64,000 nt of DNA from Anaeromyces robustus. Taxonomy: Eukaryota > Neocallimastigomycota > Neocallimastigomycetes > Neocallimastigales > Neocallimastigaceae. This document shows, in pieces, positions 15,100-27,362 of the stretch. The DNA lies in NCBI GenBank assembly GCA_002104895.1, contig MCFG01000350.1, positions 1 through 64,000 on the forward strand, given 5' to 3'. Each line of letters starts with the position of its first letter. The stretch's first letter is position 1. The translations under genes and the position numbers were made by a program. Under the pieces are notes generated by a model. It ran no database searches. It had not been told where the DNA came from and saw only the letters and a list, made by a program, of their open reading frames with translations.

Positions 15100-15590
15100 T
15101 TTTTTTTTTTATTTATATATATTTAATGATAATTTCTAGAAAGTAATTATTTAATTATTAAAAAATAAAATATATTTAAAAATAAAATGTAAAAAAAAAA
15201 AAAAAAAAAAAAAAGAAAAAGAAAAAATAAATATATAGAAATAAACAATAAAAAGTAAATAAGATTTTTCTTTTTTATTTTTTTTTTAATATATATTAAG
15301 TAATCTATTTAATTTATTAAGTTATTAAATAATAATAATATTTATATTTAATATTAAATAAAATATAAAATAAGGAAGACAAAAAAAAACAACATTTTAT
15401 TAAAAATGAATTTTTTTTCTTTTAATTTCAGATTTCATTATTTACCTTATAATAGATTATCTATTTACTTCTAATATATAAATTATAGAGAAAAAATTAT
15501 TAATAAAAAAAATGTTTCCATTTTATAATACAACATTTTTAATTTATTTTAATTAAATTTTTTTTATTAAACCGAATTTATTTATCTATA

Positions 15591-15596
15591 ATAAAC

Positions 15597-15627
<31 letters not shown>

Positions 15628-15649
15628 AAATAAATAAATAAATAAATAA

Positions 15650-15692
<43 letters not shown>

Positions 15693-15697
15693 ACAAA

Positions 15698-15760
<63 letters not shown>

Positions 15761-15792
15761 ACAAATAAATAAATAAACAAATAAATAAATAA
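15591..15792. repeat. (AAAT)n microsatellite with AAAC variants
   Basis: About 200 bp of AAAT with scattered AAAC and AAT interruptions. All three minus-strand frames read as YLFI repeats, which are artefacts. Confidence 0.97.
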
Positions 15793-15860
15793 TTGTATTT
15801 TTTAAGTACAAGTACAATATTTAATTATCTCTATATTATAAATAATTAATGGAAATGGAG

Positions 15861-15935
15861 TGTTTTTGTTATGGTTGTTAAGGATATGTCTTTAATATAT
15901 AAAAGGTTACAGATTTAACGGTTTTCTCATTAATA
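15861..15935 (+). repeat. Decayed tRNA-like SINE head (candidate)
   Basis: The 12-mer tggttgttaagg at 15872-15883 equals the A-box region of the intact SINE at 23897. The following sequence aligns at the same spacing: tgtctt, then ataaaaggttacagatttaa against ataaggtctctggttcga. Most differences are C to T or G to A. Further on, ggttttctcattaatagac resembles the SINE segment gggtttttcatcagg. No poly-A tail or target duplication is recognisable. Confidence 0.45.
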
Positions 15936-16162
15936 GACTTTTTATAGAATTAATTTTAAATAATAAAAAATAACAAAAAAATTTTTTATAAATTGTTTTA
16001 ACATATATTTGAAAATTCAATTAATTTTTTTAAATATATTTTTTTTTTTTTGAAGAATTTTTGCTTTATTCGTTAACATAAATTTGAAAACATAAAAAGT
16101 CTCTCTCATTTGTAAAAGATTATGTTAAGATATTTTATAATCCAGAAGATTGTAATAATCAA

Positions 16163-16193
<31 letters not shown>

Positions 16194-17426
16194 TCAATAA
16201 TAGAAAAGATATTAGTCATAAATTATTTGATATCAATTATTGGTTTGTTATTTTAAGGATTATATAAAAATAAACTAAATATATATACTTAAAATACATA
16301 GAATGTCGAACATTGAATCGATTTGATAAAAGATATTCATGTAATGAGTCATATCTGAAGAATTAAAAGATAATTATTATAATTCAAAAAAGTAAATTGG
16401 TCTTAATATACAGAACTTAAAAAAAAAAAAAAAATTAACTGAAGAAGGAAGGAATGTCCATATTAAATCTTGTGAAGTAACATTATAAATCTGAATTTCA
16501 TAAATAATGATAAAATAGTTAACTCATAAATACCAAATGATTCAAAAAAAAGAGGTACATAGTAAATATATATTGAAATATTGAATTCCATTAATGTATC
16601 TAGATTTCGATGTAGTTATTATATATAACTTAAAAAAATTCAATAAAGAATTGTATTATATAATAAGTAATTTTTAAAGCAGATAATATTGTAATATATA
16701 TATAACTGAACTTTTCATATAAGAAGGTTGTGATCTCTATTATTAGAATTGGCCCTACTGGATCTGTTTTGGATTATCAACTTTTTTAATACTTAAGGTT
16801 AAAAAAGTTGATATGTTCAACTTTATATTTATTACAGAAGATAGCGTTTTTTTTTTTTTCCAACAATAATAGAAATTGTCATGTTAAGGTAAAAAAATAT
16901 GAATAATAAAATAAAATAAAATAAAAATAGAATAAAAAATAAAAATAAAATATATTACTAATGTTAAAACTAATAAAAAAAGTTAATATTAAATAATAAT
17001 ATAGAAAATTTTAATACTTTTATATAAAAAAAAAGTATAATATATTGTATGTTATATTATTAATTTTATACTAATTTTTAATTTTATCAATATAAATAAT
17101 TTAGTTTCTTTATTTTTATTTTTATTTTTATTTTTTTTTTTCTTTTAAATATTTACATTTTAATATTTAATTTTTTTTAGAAAAAATGTATTTATAATAA
17201 ATAAAAAAAATGAAAAAAAAAAAGTTTTATTTTTATATCTTTTTTTTTTTTTTTTAAAAAAATATCCAATTGTTTTTTTTTTTTATAATAATTTTTTTAT
17301 TTATATATTTAATTAAAATTATTTAAATTTTTTTTTTTATTTTTTTTATATTCAATATAAAAAAAAATTTTTTATTCAATATATAAAAAATAAAATAAAT
17401 ATAATTCTAATTTTCTTCTTTTTAAT

Positions 17427-17467
<41 letters not shown>

Positions 17468-17495
17468 AATTATTAATTATAATTTTATATTTTAT

Positions 17496-19982
17496 TTAAT
17501 TTTTATCCTTGTTCTTTTTAGTTTTATTTTTCTTAGTTTTAGATTTTTTGGTTTTTTTAGTCTTAGTTTTCTTATTTTTTTTAGTTTCTACTTCTTCTTC
17601 TCTAACAAAATTATTAGCTTCTTCTTCAGTTATATTAAAAGCATCTTCAATAGAAATTTTACAATAACCGTAATCATTTTGACATCCTTGGTTAATATAA
17701 CAATCAGAATCACTGAAACCACAATAACCATCCTTATTACAACATTCATAAACTCTACAATATCCTACACCTGGTCCACATCTTCTTGGTTCTGATGGAG
17801 TTGGATTAGAAGTTTCATAACAGAAACCAAATTCAGATTCACATCCATTACTAACATAACATTTTTCAATAATTTCTTCTTTATTTCCTGTAGAAGATGA
17901 TGGATTACCAATAATATATTCATCAACAATATCAATAAATAATGGACTCCAATCATCACTAGTGGTAGTACGATAATATTTTGAGGCAACTTGGGTATAA
18001 GAATCAATATAGGTACAACCATTATTTTGTCCAGTAGCATGAGCATTCTTGAAATTACTTGAAATTAATTGCATAACTGTATTCATATAATCTTCATTAA
18101 CTCCAAACCATTGTCCCATACCATAAACATCACCAATTCTATCACCAACTGCTGCTGGAATAGCTTCAGAATCAGCCATTTTATTAACATTAATAGTAAA
18201 AATGGTAATACCAGAATCTTTTACTTTAGTAGCTGTATTAATAGCATTAGCTCTAGCTTCACCATCATCATATTCATAAGCATCATGTTCTGGTGCACCA
18301 TCACTAAATAAAATAATAACATTTTCTTTACCATTATTTAATTGTAATAAATAAGATTGAGCTTCAATTAAACCAGCACCAAAAGTAGTACCATTGGAAT
18401 TCATATCAACTTTAATATTTGGAGCAATTTTATTAGACATAATTTGAATATCTGTAGCAGATTCAGCAAATAATGTATAAGCTATTTCAATACCATCTGG
18501 TAATTGTTTTACAAAACTTCTAAGTGCTTCATTTAATTTTGTAATACCCCATCCTTTCATACTAGCAGAATTATCTAAAACAAGTACAATATTGGCTTTA
18601 GAAATTTTTTGATTATTAATTGGAGTAAGAGCTCTTTTTTTATCCTTAGTAGTTCTAGAATAACAAATACCTTTGTTACAACATTCATTAGATGGACATT
18701 TAGCTCCATTCTTACTACCACATTGACCATCAACAGAAGTTGGAATTGGTCCTTTAGTAGTAGTAGTAGTAGTAGTAGGTTTAGTAGTAGAAGTAGTAGT
18801 AGTAGTAATTAATTTAGTCATAGTTGTTTCACCTTTACCATTAGTAGATTTACAATTACCAAATTCTTGTTGACAACCTTGTTCTATCATACAATGTCTA
18901 TTAGATTTACCACACCAACCAAATTTACTACAACATTCATCAGATTTACAAATACCAATACCTTCACCACATCTACCATCTGGTGAAATAGTATAAGTTG
19001 GATTTATTTTAGTACTAGTAACAGTAGTAGTTTCTTTAGCTTCAGATTTTGTAGTAGTAGTAGGAACACCATAACATGAACCAAAATCAACTTCACAACC
19101 ATTACTATAATAACAAGAAGAACTAGTACTTCCTTTAAGTACTTTAGTAACAATATCATTATATAAATTAGTCCAATTATCACTAGTTGGAACACGGAAA
19201 TAACCAGAAGTAGCTTTAGTATAAGAATCTACTTTAGCATAACCTTTACCATTTGAACTAACTTTAACATTTTTATAATCACTAGAAAGTAATTCAAATA
19301 CAGAAGTATAATCATTTTCTTCAATAACATCATTAAAGGAAACAACTTCATCTTCAATACTAGCAAATCTGTTAACATTTATAGTATAAATGGTAACACC
19401 TTGATTTTTTAAAGCATTAGCAGAATTAATAGCATTAATAATAGCTGTACCGAAATTACCATCACTATCAGTTGGTTGAGGATTACCAGCACTAAATATA
19501 ACAACATTATCCTTTTTACCATTCTTTTTTTTACCATATTTATTTAAGAATTCTTGAGCTCTTTGTAAACCAGCAGAAAAATTGGAACCAGTTGAATAGG
19601 AAAGACTAAAGAAAATATCATCATCAACAGACATAGATTTAACTTTAGTGGCAGAATCAGCAAAAGTAGTATATGGAATTTCCATACTATCAGAGAAAAG
19701 ATTTAAAACTTCATTAATTAATTGATTTAATTTATTAATTTGTTCATCTTCTCCCATATTAACAGAGGAAGTATCTAATATAAGAACTACATTTTCACTT
19801 GCTGATTTTGTATTTAATTTAGTATAATCCATTAAACTTTTACATTGACCATTACTACAACAGTAACCTTCTGGACAACGTTCTCCATTTTTACTACCGC
19901 ATGAGGTTAAAGCAGCTTCATTGAATGGTATAATATAAATGAAGAATATTAATGCTAAAATTATTAAATTTTTTGAGATCAT
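17496..19982 (-). CDS. Secreted protein with duplicated Cys-rich/VWA/CBM18 module
   Basis: 828 residues, intronless. Signal peptide at 1-23. Order: Cys-rich CBM18-like stub (28-47), von Willebrand A domain 1 (about 63-283), short Cys segment, Thr-rich linker, full CBM18 (336-377), a second Thr-rich linker, second Cys-rich stub (420-441), VWA domain 2 (about 463-690), Cys segment, CBM18 (about 732-774), and a highly basic tail (KTKKTKKSKTKK...). The protein is thus a head-to-tail duplication. VWA 2 has a canonical MIDAS start (Asp470-Asn-Ser-Ala-Ser) and a later SDGAP. VWA 1 has DTSSV (Asp70) and SAGNP, so metal-binding residues are missing. Inferred role: cell-wall chitin-bound adhesion or matrix protein; CBM18 binds chitin and VWA mediates protein contact. 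It shares CBM18 modules with the gene at the window start. Confidence 0.92.
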   Translation of the reverse strand: MISKNLIILALIFFIYIIPFNEAALTSCGSKNGERCPEGYCCSNGQCKSLMDYTKLNTKSASENVVLILDTSSVNMGEDEQINKLNQLINEVLNLFSDSMEIPYTTFADSATKVKSMSVDDDIFFSLSYSTGSNFSAGLQRAQEFLNKYGKKKNGKKDNVVIFSAGNPQPTDSDGNFGTAIINAINSANALKNQGVTIYTINVNRFASIEDEVVSFNDVIEENDYTSVFELLSSDYKNVKVSSNGKGYAKVDSYTKATSGYFRVPTSDNWTNLYNDIVTKVLKGSTSSSCYYSNGCEVDFGSCYGVPTTTTKSEAKETTTVTSTKINPTYTISPDGRCGEGIGICKSDECCSKFGWCGKSNRHCMIEQGCQQEFGNCKSTNGKGETTMTKLITTTTTSTTKPTTTTTTTKGPIPTSVDGQCGSKNGAKCPSNECCNKGICYSRTTKDKKRALTPINNQKISKANIVLVLDNSASMKGWGITKLNEALRSFVKQLPDGIEIAYTLFAESATDIQIMSNKIAPNIKVDMNSNGTTFGAGLIEAQSYLLQLNNGKENVIILFSDGAPEHDAYEYDDGEARANAINTATKVKDSGITIFTINVNKMADSEAIPAAVGDRIGDVYGMGQWFGVNEDYMNTVMQLISSNFKNAHATGQNNGCTYIDSYTQVASKYYRTTTSDDWSPLFIDIVDEYIIGNPSSSTGNKEEIIEKCYVSNGCESEFGFCYETSNPTPSEPRRCGPGVGYCRVYECCNKDGYCGFSDSDCYINQGCQNDYGYCKISIEDAFNITEEEANNFVREEEVETKKNKKTKTKKTKKSKTKKNKTKKNKDKN

Positions 19983-21488
19983 TTTGTTTTTTTATCTCTT
20001 TTATTTTATTTTATTTTGTTTTGTTTTATTTTATTTAATTTTTGCTATTTTTTTTTTCAGTTGTTATTATTATATTATCCTATTAAATATTTTTTTTATT
20101 ATTAGGATATTTCTAACTCTATTAATAATAATAACAGAATGTGGTGTTTTTTTAAAAAAAAAGTTAGAAATTTGTCCTTTTTATATAAAAAAATATATTA
20201 AAAAAAAAGATAATCAATTAAATATTATTGGATAATTATTAAGTGTATTGATAATTATATGTAAAATAATTATCCATATTGTTATAAAGATATTAGAATA
20301 TATAATTACTATTTATTATTTTTTTAATTAAGGATTTACATAAAATATATAAAAAAAAAAAAAAAAAACTTTAATTAATAGATATAATATTTAATTAATA
20401 GATAAAGTTTAATATGTAATTTTTTTTTCCATTTAAATATTATATAAAGAATATATAAAAGAATATATTTATTTTTTATATATTATATTTTAAGAATAAT
20501 AAATATATTGTTTATTCATAATAGAATAAAACATAATATTCTATTGTTATTAATAAGTTCTTCATTAATAAAAAAAAATAAAATAATATAATATATAAAA
20601 TAACAAATAAAATAGAATTAAAATTTAAATAAAAAGAATTAAAGATCGTAAAATTTAATCAATAAATTAACAAATCTAATTTATTTTTAATGTGGCACCT
20701 TACACAAATTTGTTTATTATTATTCCTTTTTTGACAATTTAATCTAAATTAAAAAAAAAAAAAAAACTTTTTCAAAACTTAAAAAAGTATATAATGTAAT
20801 TACTCATAATTATTAAAGTCTGAGTACATTAAGTACACTGTGTACTAAAAAAAAAAAGAAAAAAAAAATGTAATTAATAATAATAAGAATAAAGATTACA
20901 AAAAAAAAAAAGTTTTTTATTGTTGTATTTAAATATTCTATTTCAAAAGTTATTTAAATATTATATTTCAAAAGTTAAATAAATGAAAATACTAACACAA
21001 ACAGTATAATATAAATAATGACAAAATGATAATGATAGATAATAAATAATAACAAATATTTTAAATTATAAATAATAGTAAATAACGATTATAATAGTGA
21101 TAATAATTGTAATTATAAATGCAATAAAGAAAAAAATTTACATATTAACAACGATCAATACAAAAAAAGATAAAAATAAAAAAAAATACTCTTTTTTTTT
21201 TCTCTTTCTTTTATTTGTGAATTAATTTATTAATGAGTTTCAAATATATTAAAATAAATTAATTATTTAATTATTATATATAATTATGAAAGAGTAAAAA
21301 AAAAAAAAAAAAAAAGGAAATCTAATATATTTTTATTTTTATTTCTTTTATTATTGTTTTTATTTAATATTCATTTATTTTAATTCCATTTTTTATTTTT
21401 TTTTCACTGATTAACTTTGTATAATAATTATCATTTATTAAAAATAAATTAGTTTTTGTGATTGCTTTTTATTTATTTATTTATTAAT

Positions 21489-21523
<35 letters not shown>

Positions 21524-22531
21524 TATATTATTTTATTTTATTTATTAAATATAATTATATTTAAATCGGTATTTATCTAATATTTCTTTTATTTGTTCTT
21601 TTTTCTTTTTATTTTTTTTCCCTTTTTTTTTTTTTTTTTAATTGGATTTTAATATTCATAATATTATATTTAAATTAATTTAATTGTTAATGAATATTAA
21701 TTAATTATTACATATAAATAAGCTCATTGATATTCATTTATTTATGTGTAATCATCAATATTAAATATTATTTATTTATGGAATATTAAAAAATATCTAT
21801 AGAAAAGTATATTATTATATTTATACACATTTATATCATTTATATAGTTTATTTTTTCTTTTTTCTTTTCTTTTTTTTTTTTGATATGAATTTAAGTTGA
21901 TCCATTGATTTTTAAATTTATCCGTAATATTAAACAGTTGTTTAATATATTTCTTTAAAGTATAATAATAAAAATGAAAAAAAAAAACTTGTAATAAATA
22001 TACATGTTTTTATAAATACCTATAAATGTAGTTGTGAATATGAAAAAAGTCATAAAATATAGTAAATTTTATTTTATTTTTAAAAAATATGTATTTTTTT
22101 TTAAAAAAAAATTAAATAGTGGATATAATTTTATCCACTATTTTGAATAACTTTAAAATATAAAAAAAAATTAATAATATTACTCTCAATATAAATATAT
22201 CATTATTAATATTGTTATTATTTACATTTTATTTTATTTCAAAGTTAACTTTCTCCGCTTTTTAAGAAAAAATGAAAAAAAAAACAAACTGTTTTTCGGA
22301 GATATAAATGAATAATATTTAAAAAATGTTACATTTACCAATAAATTTAAATTTTATACCGAAATATGGATGAATTAACGAATTAAAAATTTTTTTTATG
22401 AAATTGATTTCATATATATATATATATTATTTTTTAATATAAATAATTTTAATTAAAAATTTTAATAAAAAAAGTAGGACAAAAAAAAAAAAATAAAAGT
22501 AACATTTTTTTTTATTTTTGATAAGATTTTA

Positions 22532-22532
22532 A

Positions 22533-22599
<67 letters not shown>

Positions 22600-22600
22600 A
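22532..22600. repeat. (AAAT)n microsatellite
   Basis: About 17 perfect AAAT copies in the gene desert upstream of the VWA gene. Confidence 0.95.
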
Positions 22601-23202
22601 AATAAATAATAAATAATATAATTGAATTAAATAATAATAATATATGATAATATATATAATATATATAATATTTTTACTGATATTATTATTTATTAAATAG
22701 TATTTATCATTATTTGTCATTATATTAAGACTATATAAAATAAAATTATTAAAGTATTATAATAATCATCAAAAAAAATATATCTCCAGAATTGATTCTA
22801 TATCAATTATCCAAATTTAAATAGTTTAACGTTTTATTTTTTTTATATTATATATTTTATTATATTGTGTTAATTGTATTGTAATAAAATAATAAATTCT
22901 GTTACAAGAATAAAAGTTTTTATATAAAAAAATTTTAATCACAAATATTTGTAGATTGTATATAAATGTTTAATTTTTTTATTTAATCTTTAAATATTTT
23001 ATGTATAATTTTGAAATAAAAAAAAATTATTGATTTTTTTTATACTTTTTTTTTACTCTAATAAATAAATGTTTAAGATAACAATACTGTTATTTTTTTA
23101 TATATATTTTGGTTTGGTTTGGTTAGTTGTATATTTGTTTGCTTTGTTTTTTAAAGCTGGTAATAATTAAAAATCTTGATTTAATACTAATACGATGATT
23201 TA

Positions 23203-23204
<2 letters not shown>

Positions 23205-23295
<91 letters not shown>

Positions 23296-23296
23296 G
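23205..23296. repeat. (ATT)n microsatellite
   Basis: Starts as TCATTATCATT and becomes about 26 perfect ATT copies. Confidence 0.95.
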
Positions 23297-23865
23297 AAGT
23301 TAGTATTCTTAATAATATTATTAGTTTGATTTTTTATACTATTATTTGTTTTATTACTTGATTTATTATTAAAAGTCTTAGTAGTGTTATTTAAAAATTA
23401 TAATAATTCAACAATTTGTTATATAAATTTGTAGTAAATCAAATGTTTTATATTCTACTGAATATAATTTTTTTAAGAGTTAATAAAAAGAATTAAAAAA
23501 ATGTTTTATAAAATTAAATAATAGAATAATATTAAAATTTTTATATTTTATTTTATATATAAATGTAGAAATAGCATAAAATAGAATTTAATGACTTTTT
23601 ATTTCAGTAATATTAAATAAAGGATTATTATACTTAATACTAAACAAATGATTAAACATATATTAATAAGTATTTTATAAATACTTTATAAAAAAATATT
23701 AAAATAAATAAATTAATAAACCTTTTAAAAATATTTATAAAGTTTAATGGATATAATTTTAAAAAAAAAAAAAAAAAAATTAAGCATCTTTTTTTAATAT
23801 ATATACAATCTAAAATGTATCAAATTTTTTTTTAATTAATAAATTCATCAATTTTTTTATATATG

Positions 23866-23877
23866 TCCATAGTTTAT
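23866..23877 (+). repeat. SINE target-site duplication, left copy
   Basis: tccatagtttat, identical to the right copy at 24395-24406. Confidence 0.93.
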
Positions 23878-24394
23878 GTCAAACCAGTTTTTATCCTGGT
23901 TGTTAAGGCGTTGTCTTAGCATACATAAGGTCTCTGGTTCGACCCCGCGGGTCTGATGTTTCCTCTATGTGGGTTTTTCATCAGGACTTGTTCGACCGCC
24001 AGGTTAAGTATTGTCCTTCCTTAATTATACCAAACTTCTTAATTTAATAATTTATTGTACTGCCTGACACTTATAGTCTTTAATATTGTTTCTTTGAGAA
24101 AATCCAACCTGTACCAATCAATAACGTAGAATAACCAAGTGAATTAGAATCACGTGACCATTGGGCTTTTCATCAGCCTTGTTTGAGGTTTGTCGGGCAC
24201 CGAGAATGTGTGGCTTGCGGATATAAATTCAGCAATTATTGTACATGATTGGGAAAGCCGAAGCTGACTTTCAGTATGGCAGTCCATGAGGGACACACTA
24301 CCACCTAATTATTAGGGAGTGGGTTTACTGCTTCACATTAGGGAAGGTCAAAGAAGCATACCCCGGTCATAGCAAAAAAAAAAAAAAAAAAAAA
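23878..24394 (+). mobile_element. tRNA-derived SINE, complete, with poly-A tail
   Basis: A 517-bp island of near-normal GC. The head carries pol III promoter boxes: A-box region tggttgttaaggcg (23897-23910) and B box ggttcgacccc (23936-23946), 27 nt apart, as in a tRNA-derived SINE; gttaaggcg matches the D-arm of leucine/serine-type tRNAs. The element ends in a run of about 21 A (24374-24394). It is flanked by a perfect 12-bp target-site duplication, tccatagtttat, at 23866-23877 and 24395-24406. The element carries no ORF, so it would depend on a LINE reverse transcriptase not present here. The body contains a repeated motif gggYttttcatcag (23971 and 24163), suggesting internal duplication. 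The perfect duplication and high GC in a strongly AT-drifting genome imply recent insertion. Confidence 0.92.
23897..23946 (+). promoter_or_regulatory. Internal pol III promoter (A and B boxes) of the SINE
   Basis: A-box-like tggttgttaagg at 23897-23908; B box ggttcgacccc at 23936-23946 matches the consensus GGTTCGANNCC. Confidence 0.85.
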
Positions 24395-24406
24395 TCCATA
24401 GTTTAT
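24395..24406 (+). repeat. SINE target-site duplication, right copy
   Basis: tccatagtttat directly after the poly-A tail. Confidence 0.93.
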
Positions 24407-26738
24407 ATTTAGTTATATTTGTACTCAATGGATGTTAGTATTTTCTTTTCTTTAGTATAGTTATGAACTATCCCTTTGTTATTCTGTTTCAATAATAAAT
24501 TTTATTAAAAATATATTTTAGAAAAAAAGAATAAAGAATAAGAATAAAATATATATATATATATATATTTTATTTTTTTAGTATTAAATACCTTTTATAA
24601 AGTAATATTTTTTGTAGTATATAATAAAAATCAATAATATTACATTATTTTTAATAAATTAATATAATTGATATTCAAAGACATATTTATTATTGTTTTA
24701 TACTTTTAAAGTAGGATTATTTAATGAAAAAAATATATTAGAATTAATTAAATACTTTTCACTATTTTTACAAAAAAGAAAAAATATATTATATATACAT
24801 TTTTTAATAAAATTTTAAGACTTTTATAATTATGTATTATTATAATTTATAATGTAATACATCTATAAAAATAGTGAACTTTATTAGATTATATGGTAAT
24901 ATAAATAAAATAATTAATTTATTATTATTTTTATCAAAATATATAATGTATCCTTTATTTTCACTATGATAAATAATACCTATTTAATTAAACTTTGAAA
25001 TTAATAATAATTCATTTAAAATAATTAAAAAGTGTGTATATATATATTAATAATCCTAGAAGTAATAACTTTTCCATATTATATTTATTAAAATACTCAT
25101 CAGAATTAATACCATTAATTATATCTATAATACCATTTAATATTTTATCATATAAATATGATGATAAATATTAACATTAGTCATAATATAATTTTTTTGA
25201 ATTATCTGCTTGAAGAAAAGTTCCATAAAAAGTTTTATAAAAAACATGATTTTTATTAATAACTATGTTTTTTCAATATTAATAATATTATAGAAATTAT
25301 TAATAATTTCATAAGTGGTAATATATTTTATATTAAATATACATCTTCATTATCATTACATATAAAATTACCAAATCGTTTAAAATCTTTAATGGAAAGT
25401 ATACTATTTCTATATTGTTAAATTGAGGTTGAATAGAATAAAAATTACAAGAAATATATAATATAATATAATATTAGATATTTTACATTATTTTTAAAAA
25501 ATATAATTCAAAAAAAAAAAATACTATCAACTAATATAGGAGTTTTTATTCTTTTACTATATTTTAATATAAAATATAATAAAAGAAAACGAAAAATAAA
25601 TTTATTATTTCTTTTATATTTGTGTTAATTCCATATATAATTAATATATTAATATCATTATGTATAACGGTAAAGATAAATAAAATTTTAAATGTATAAA
25701 AATAATATAATATAATATAATATAATATAATATTATAGCAAGATTCCAAAATAATGATTTTAGATATAAAATTAATTAATTGAAAGTCTTATAATAGATA
25801 TAGATATTTACAATATTTTTAATGAAGATGAATTAATCATATTTAGAAAATTTTTTATCACTACTGAATTTTTAATTTTTATCACTACTGAATTTTTATT
25901 ATTATTTAAATCATTAATAATTTATTGGATTTAATTTTTTGAAATAAATATATATAAATAAATAGAGTTTTTTTTTATTTTGTATTAAAATATCTTTATA
26001 AAATATTATAAATACTTATATATATATGATAAGAATTATTTTATCTCTTTTTCTATTTGATATATTCTAAAGAACTAATATACATAATATATAAAAGCAT
26101 TTAAATAATTAAAGTTACTTTTTTTATCAACACAAATATTGCTCAGTTACTTGGATGATTGAAATAAAGTGGAAATTATAATATTACAATCTCTAACCCA
26201 TATAGTTTTAATAATAGTTACATAATAATTAATATTTTATTATTGTAATAATTAATATTTTAATTATGAATTATTATCAATTATTATTTTATTAATATTT
26301 ATTATTTTTTTTTCAAAATAATAAATATAGAATGTCATTTTCGTCAAATTTTACTATATATATGCCATTATTTATTTATATACAAAATATGTATTATAAG
26401 AATAATATTAATATTCTAGTGACAGTCAAAGTGATAATATTATGATTCAATTATATTCAAAATATTTGGATTATGAGATTGTAGTACATTGTAAGATCTT
26501 CTAATTACATTTTATATAAAATGTAATTTTATATAAAATATAAAAATTACATTTTAATAATATAAAGAAAAATCATTTAGAAAATTTAAAAAAGTATATA
26601 TATATATATATACATGGAATAAAACAGAAATAAGGATTCTATTTTTATTTTATTTTGATATTAGTTATAATGGCTTAAACAGAAGTTATTTTTAATATAA
26701 GAAATTTAGAAAATAATAAAAATTGTTTTATATTCATG

Positions 26739-26740
<2 letters not shown>

Positions 26741-26777
<37 letters not shown>

Positions 26778-26850
26778 TAATAATAATAATATAATAATAA
26801 TAATAAAATTGTGATAATAATAAATAATAATAATAATAATAATAATAATA
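26741..26850. repeat. Interrupted (AAT)n microsatellite
   Basis: Several AAT blocks separated by ATAT and a short non-repeat spacer. Confidence 0.9.
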
Positions 26851-27204
26851 GTAATAAATAAATAAATAAATAAATTAATAAACAAATAAATAAATAAATA
26901 AATAAGTAAATAAATTTAATTAGAATAATAATTAACTAATAAAATATAAAACAGTATTTATTATTATTATTTAATTATAATTAATTTTAAAAATAAATTT
27001 TTTCATTTGCTTATATTATATCTAATTTATAAATAACAATAGTAATATTACTTAAAAAAAAAAGTATATTAAAATTTAATTCATATTGTTTTCATATGAT
27101 TTTATTTTTTTATTTATAAACTTTTTAAATTAATTATTTCTATTATTTATTATTAATTAGTTTTATGTAGTACAATTAAAAACTTATCCCAAATAAATAT
27201 ATAT

Positions 27205-27295
27205 AATTAAAGTAAATAAATAAATAAATAATGAATAAATAAATAAATAAATAATAAAAAAAATAAATAATGAATAAAATAAATAATAAATATAA

Positions 27296-27330
<35 letters not shown>

Positions 27331-27362
27331 ATAGATAGATAGATAGATAAATAAATAAATAA
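27205..27362. repeat. (AAAT)n with embedded (GATA)n
   Basis: AAAT blocks with single-base interruptions; a short GATA run (about 27332-27347) has arisen inside. Confidence 0.9.

Larger units (their letters stand above)
15100..17495. other. Gene-free spacer with decayed SINE head and weak ex-coding composition
   Basis: Holds the AAAT array (15591-15792), a decayed tRNA-like SINE head (about 15861-15935), and a stretch at about 16060-16850 with slightly richer composition but no lasting frame. Within that stretch a perfect 13-bp hairpin lies at 16776-16788/16800-16812 (atcaactttttta / taaaaaagttgat, 11-nt loop). The rest (16900-17495) is A/T homopolymer and TTTA repeats at the 3' end of the VWA gene. 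Confidence 0.5.
19983..23865. other. Gene-free AT-rich spacer
   Basis: No coding signal. It contains an inverted pair atttctaact/agttagaaat (about 20108-20117 and 20162-20171) enclosing aatgtggtgtttt, a small palindromic cluster gagtacattaagtacactgtgtac near 20822-20845, and a TTTA run (21465-21524). An AAAT array lies at 22532-22600, a long ATT array at about 23205-23296, and a GGTTTGGTTTGGTTAG stretch near 23110. Confidence 0.5.

Noticed and set aside
16060-16850. Possible coding remnant 5' of the VWA gene's 3' region
   Set aside because: Slightly richer composition, but no consistent frame or recognisable motif on either strand.
18069-18812. Plus-strand frames opposite the VWA gene
   Set aside because: Antisense shadows of the 828-residue gene, explained by its biased codon use.
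23890-23960. Functional tRNA gene
   Set aside because: The T-arm pairs poorly, no proper acceptor stem is found, and the sequence continues into a 517-bp element with poly-A and target duplications, so it is a SINE head.
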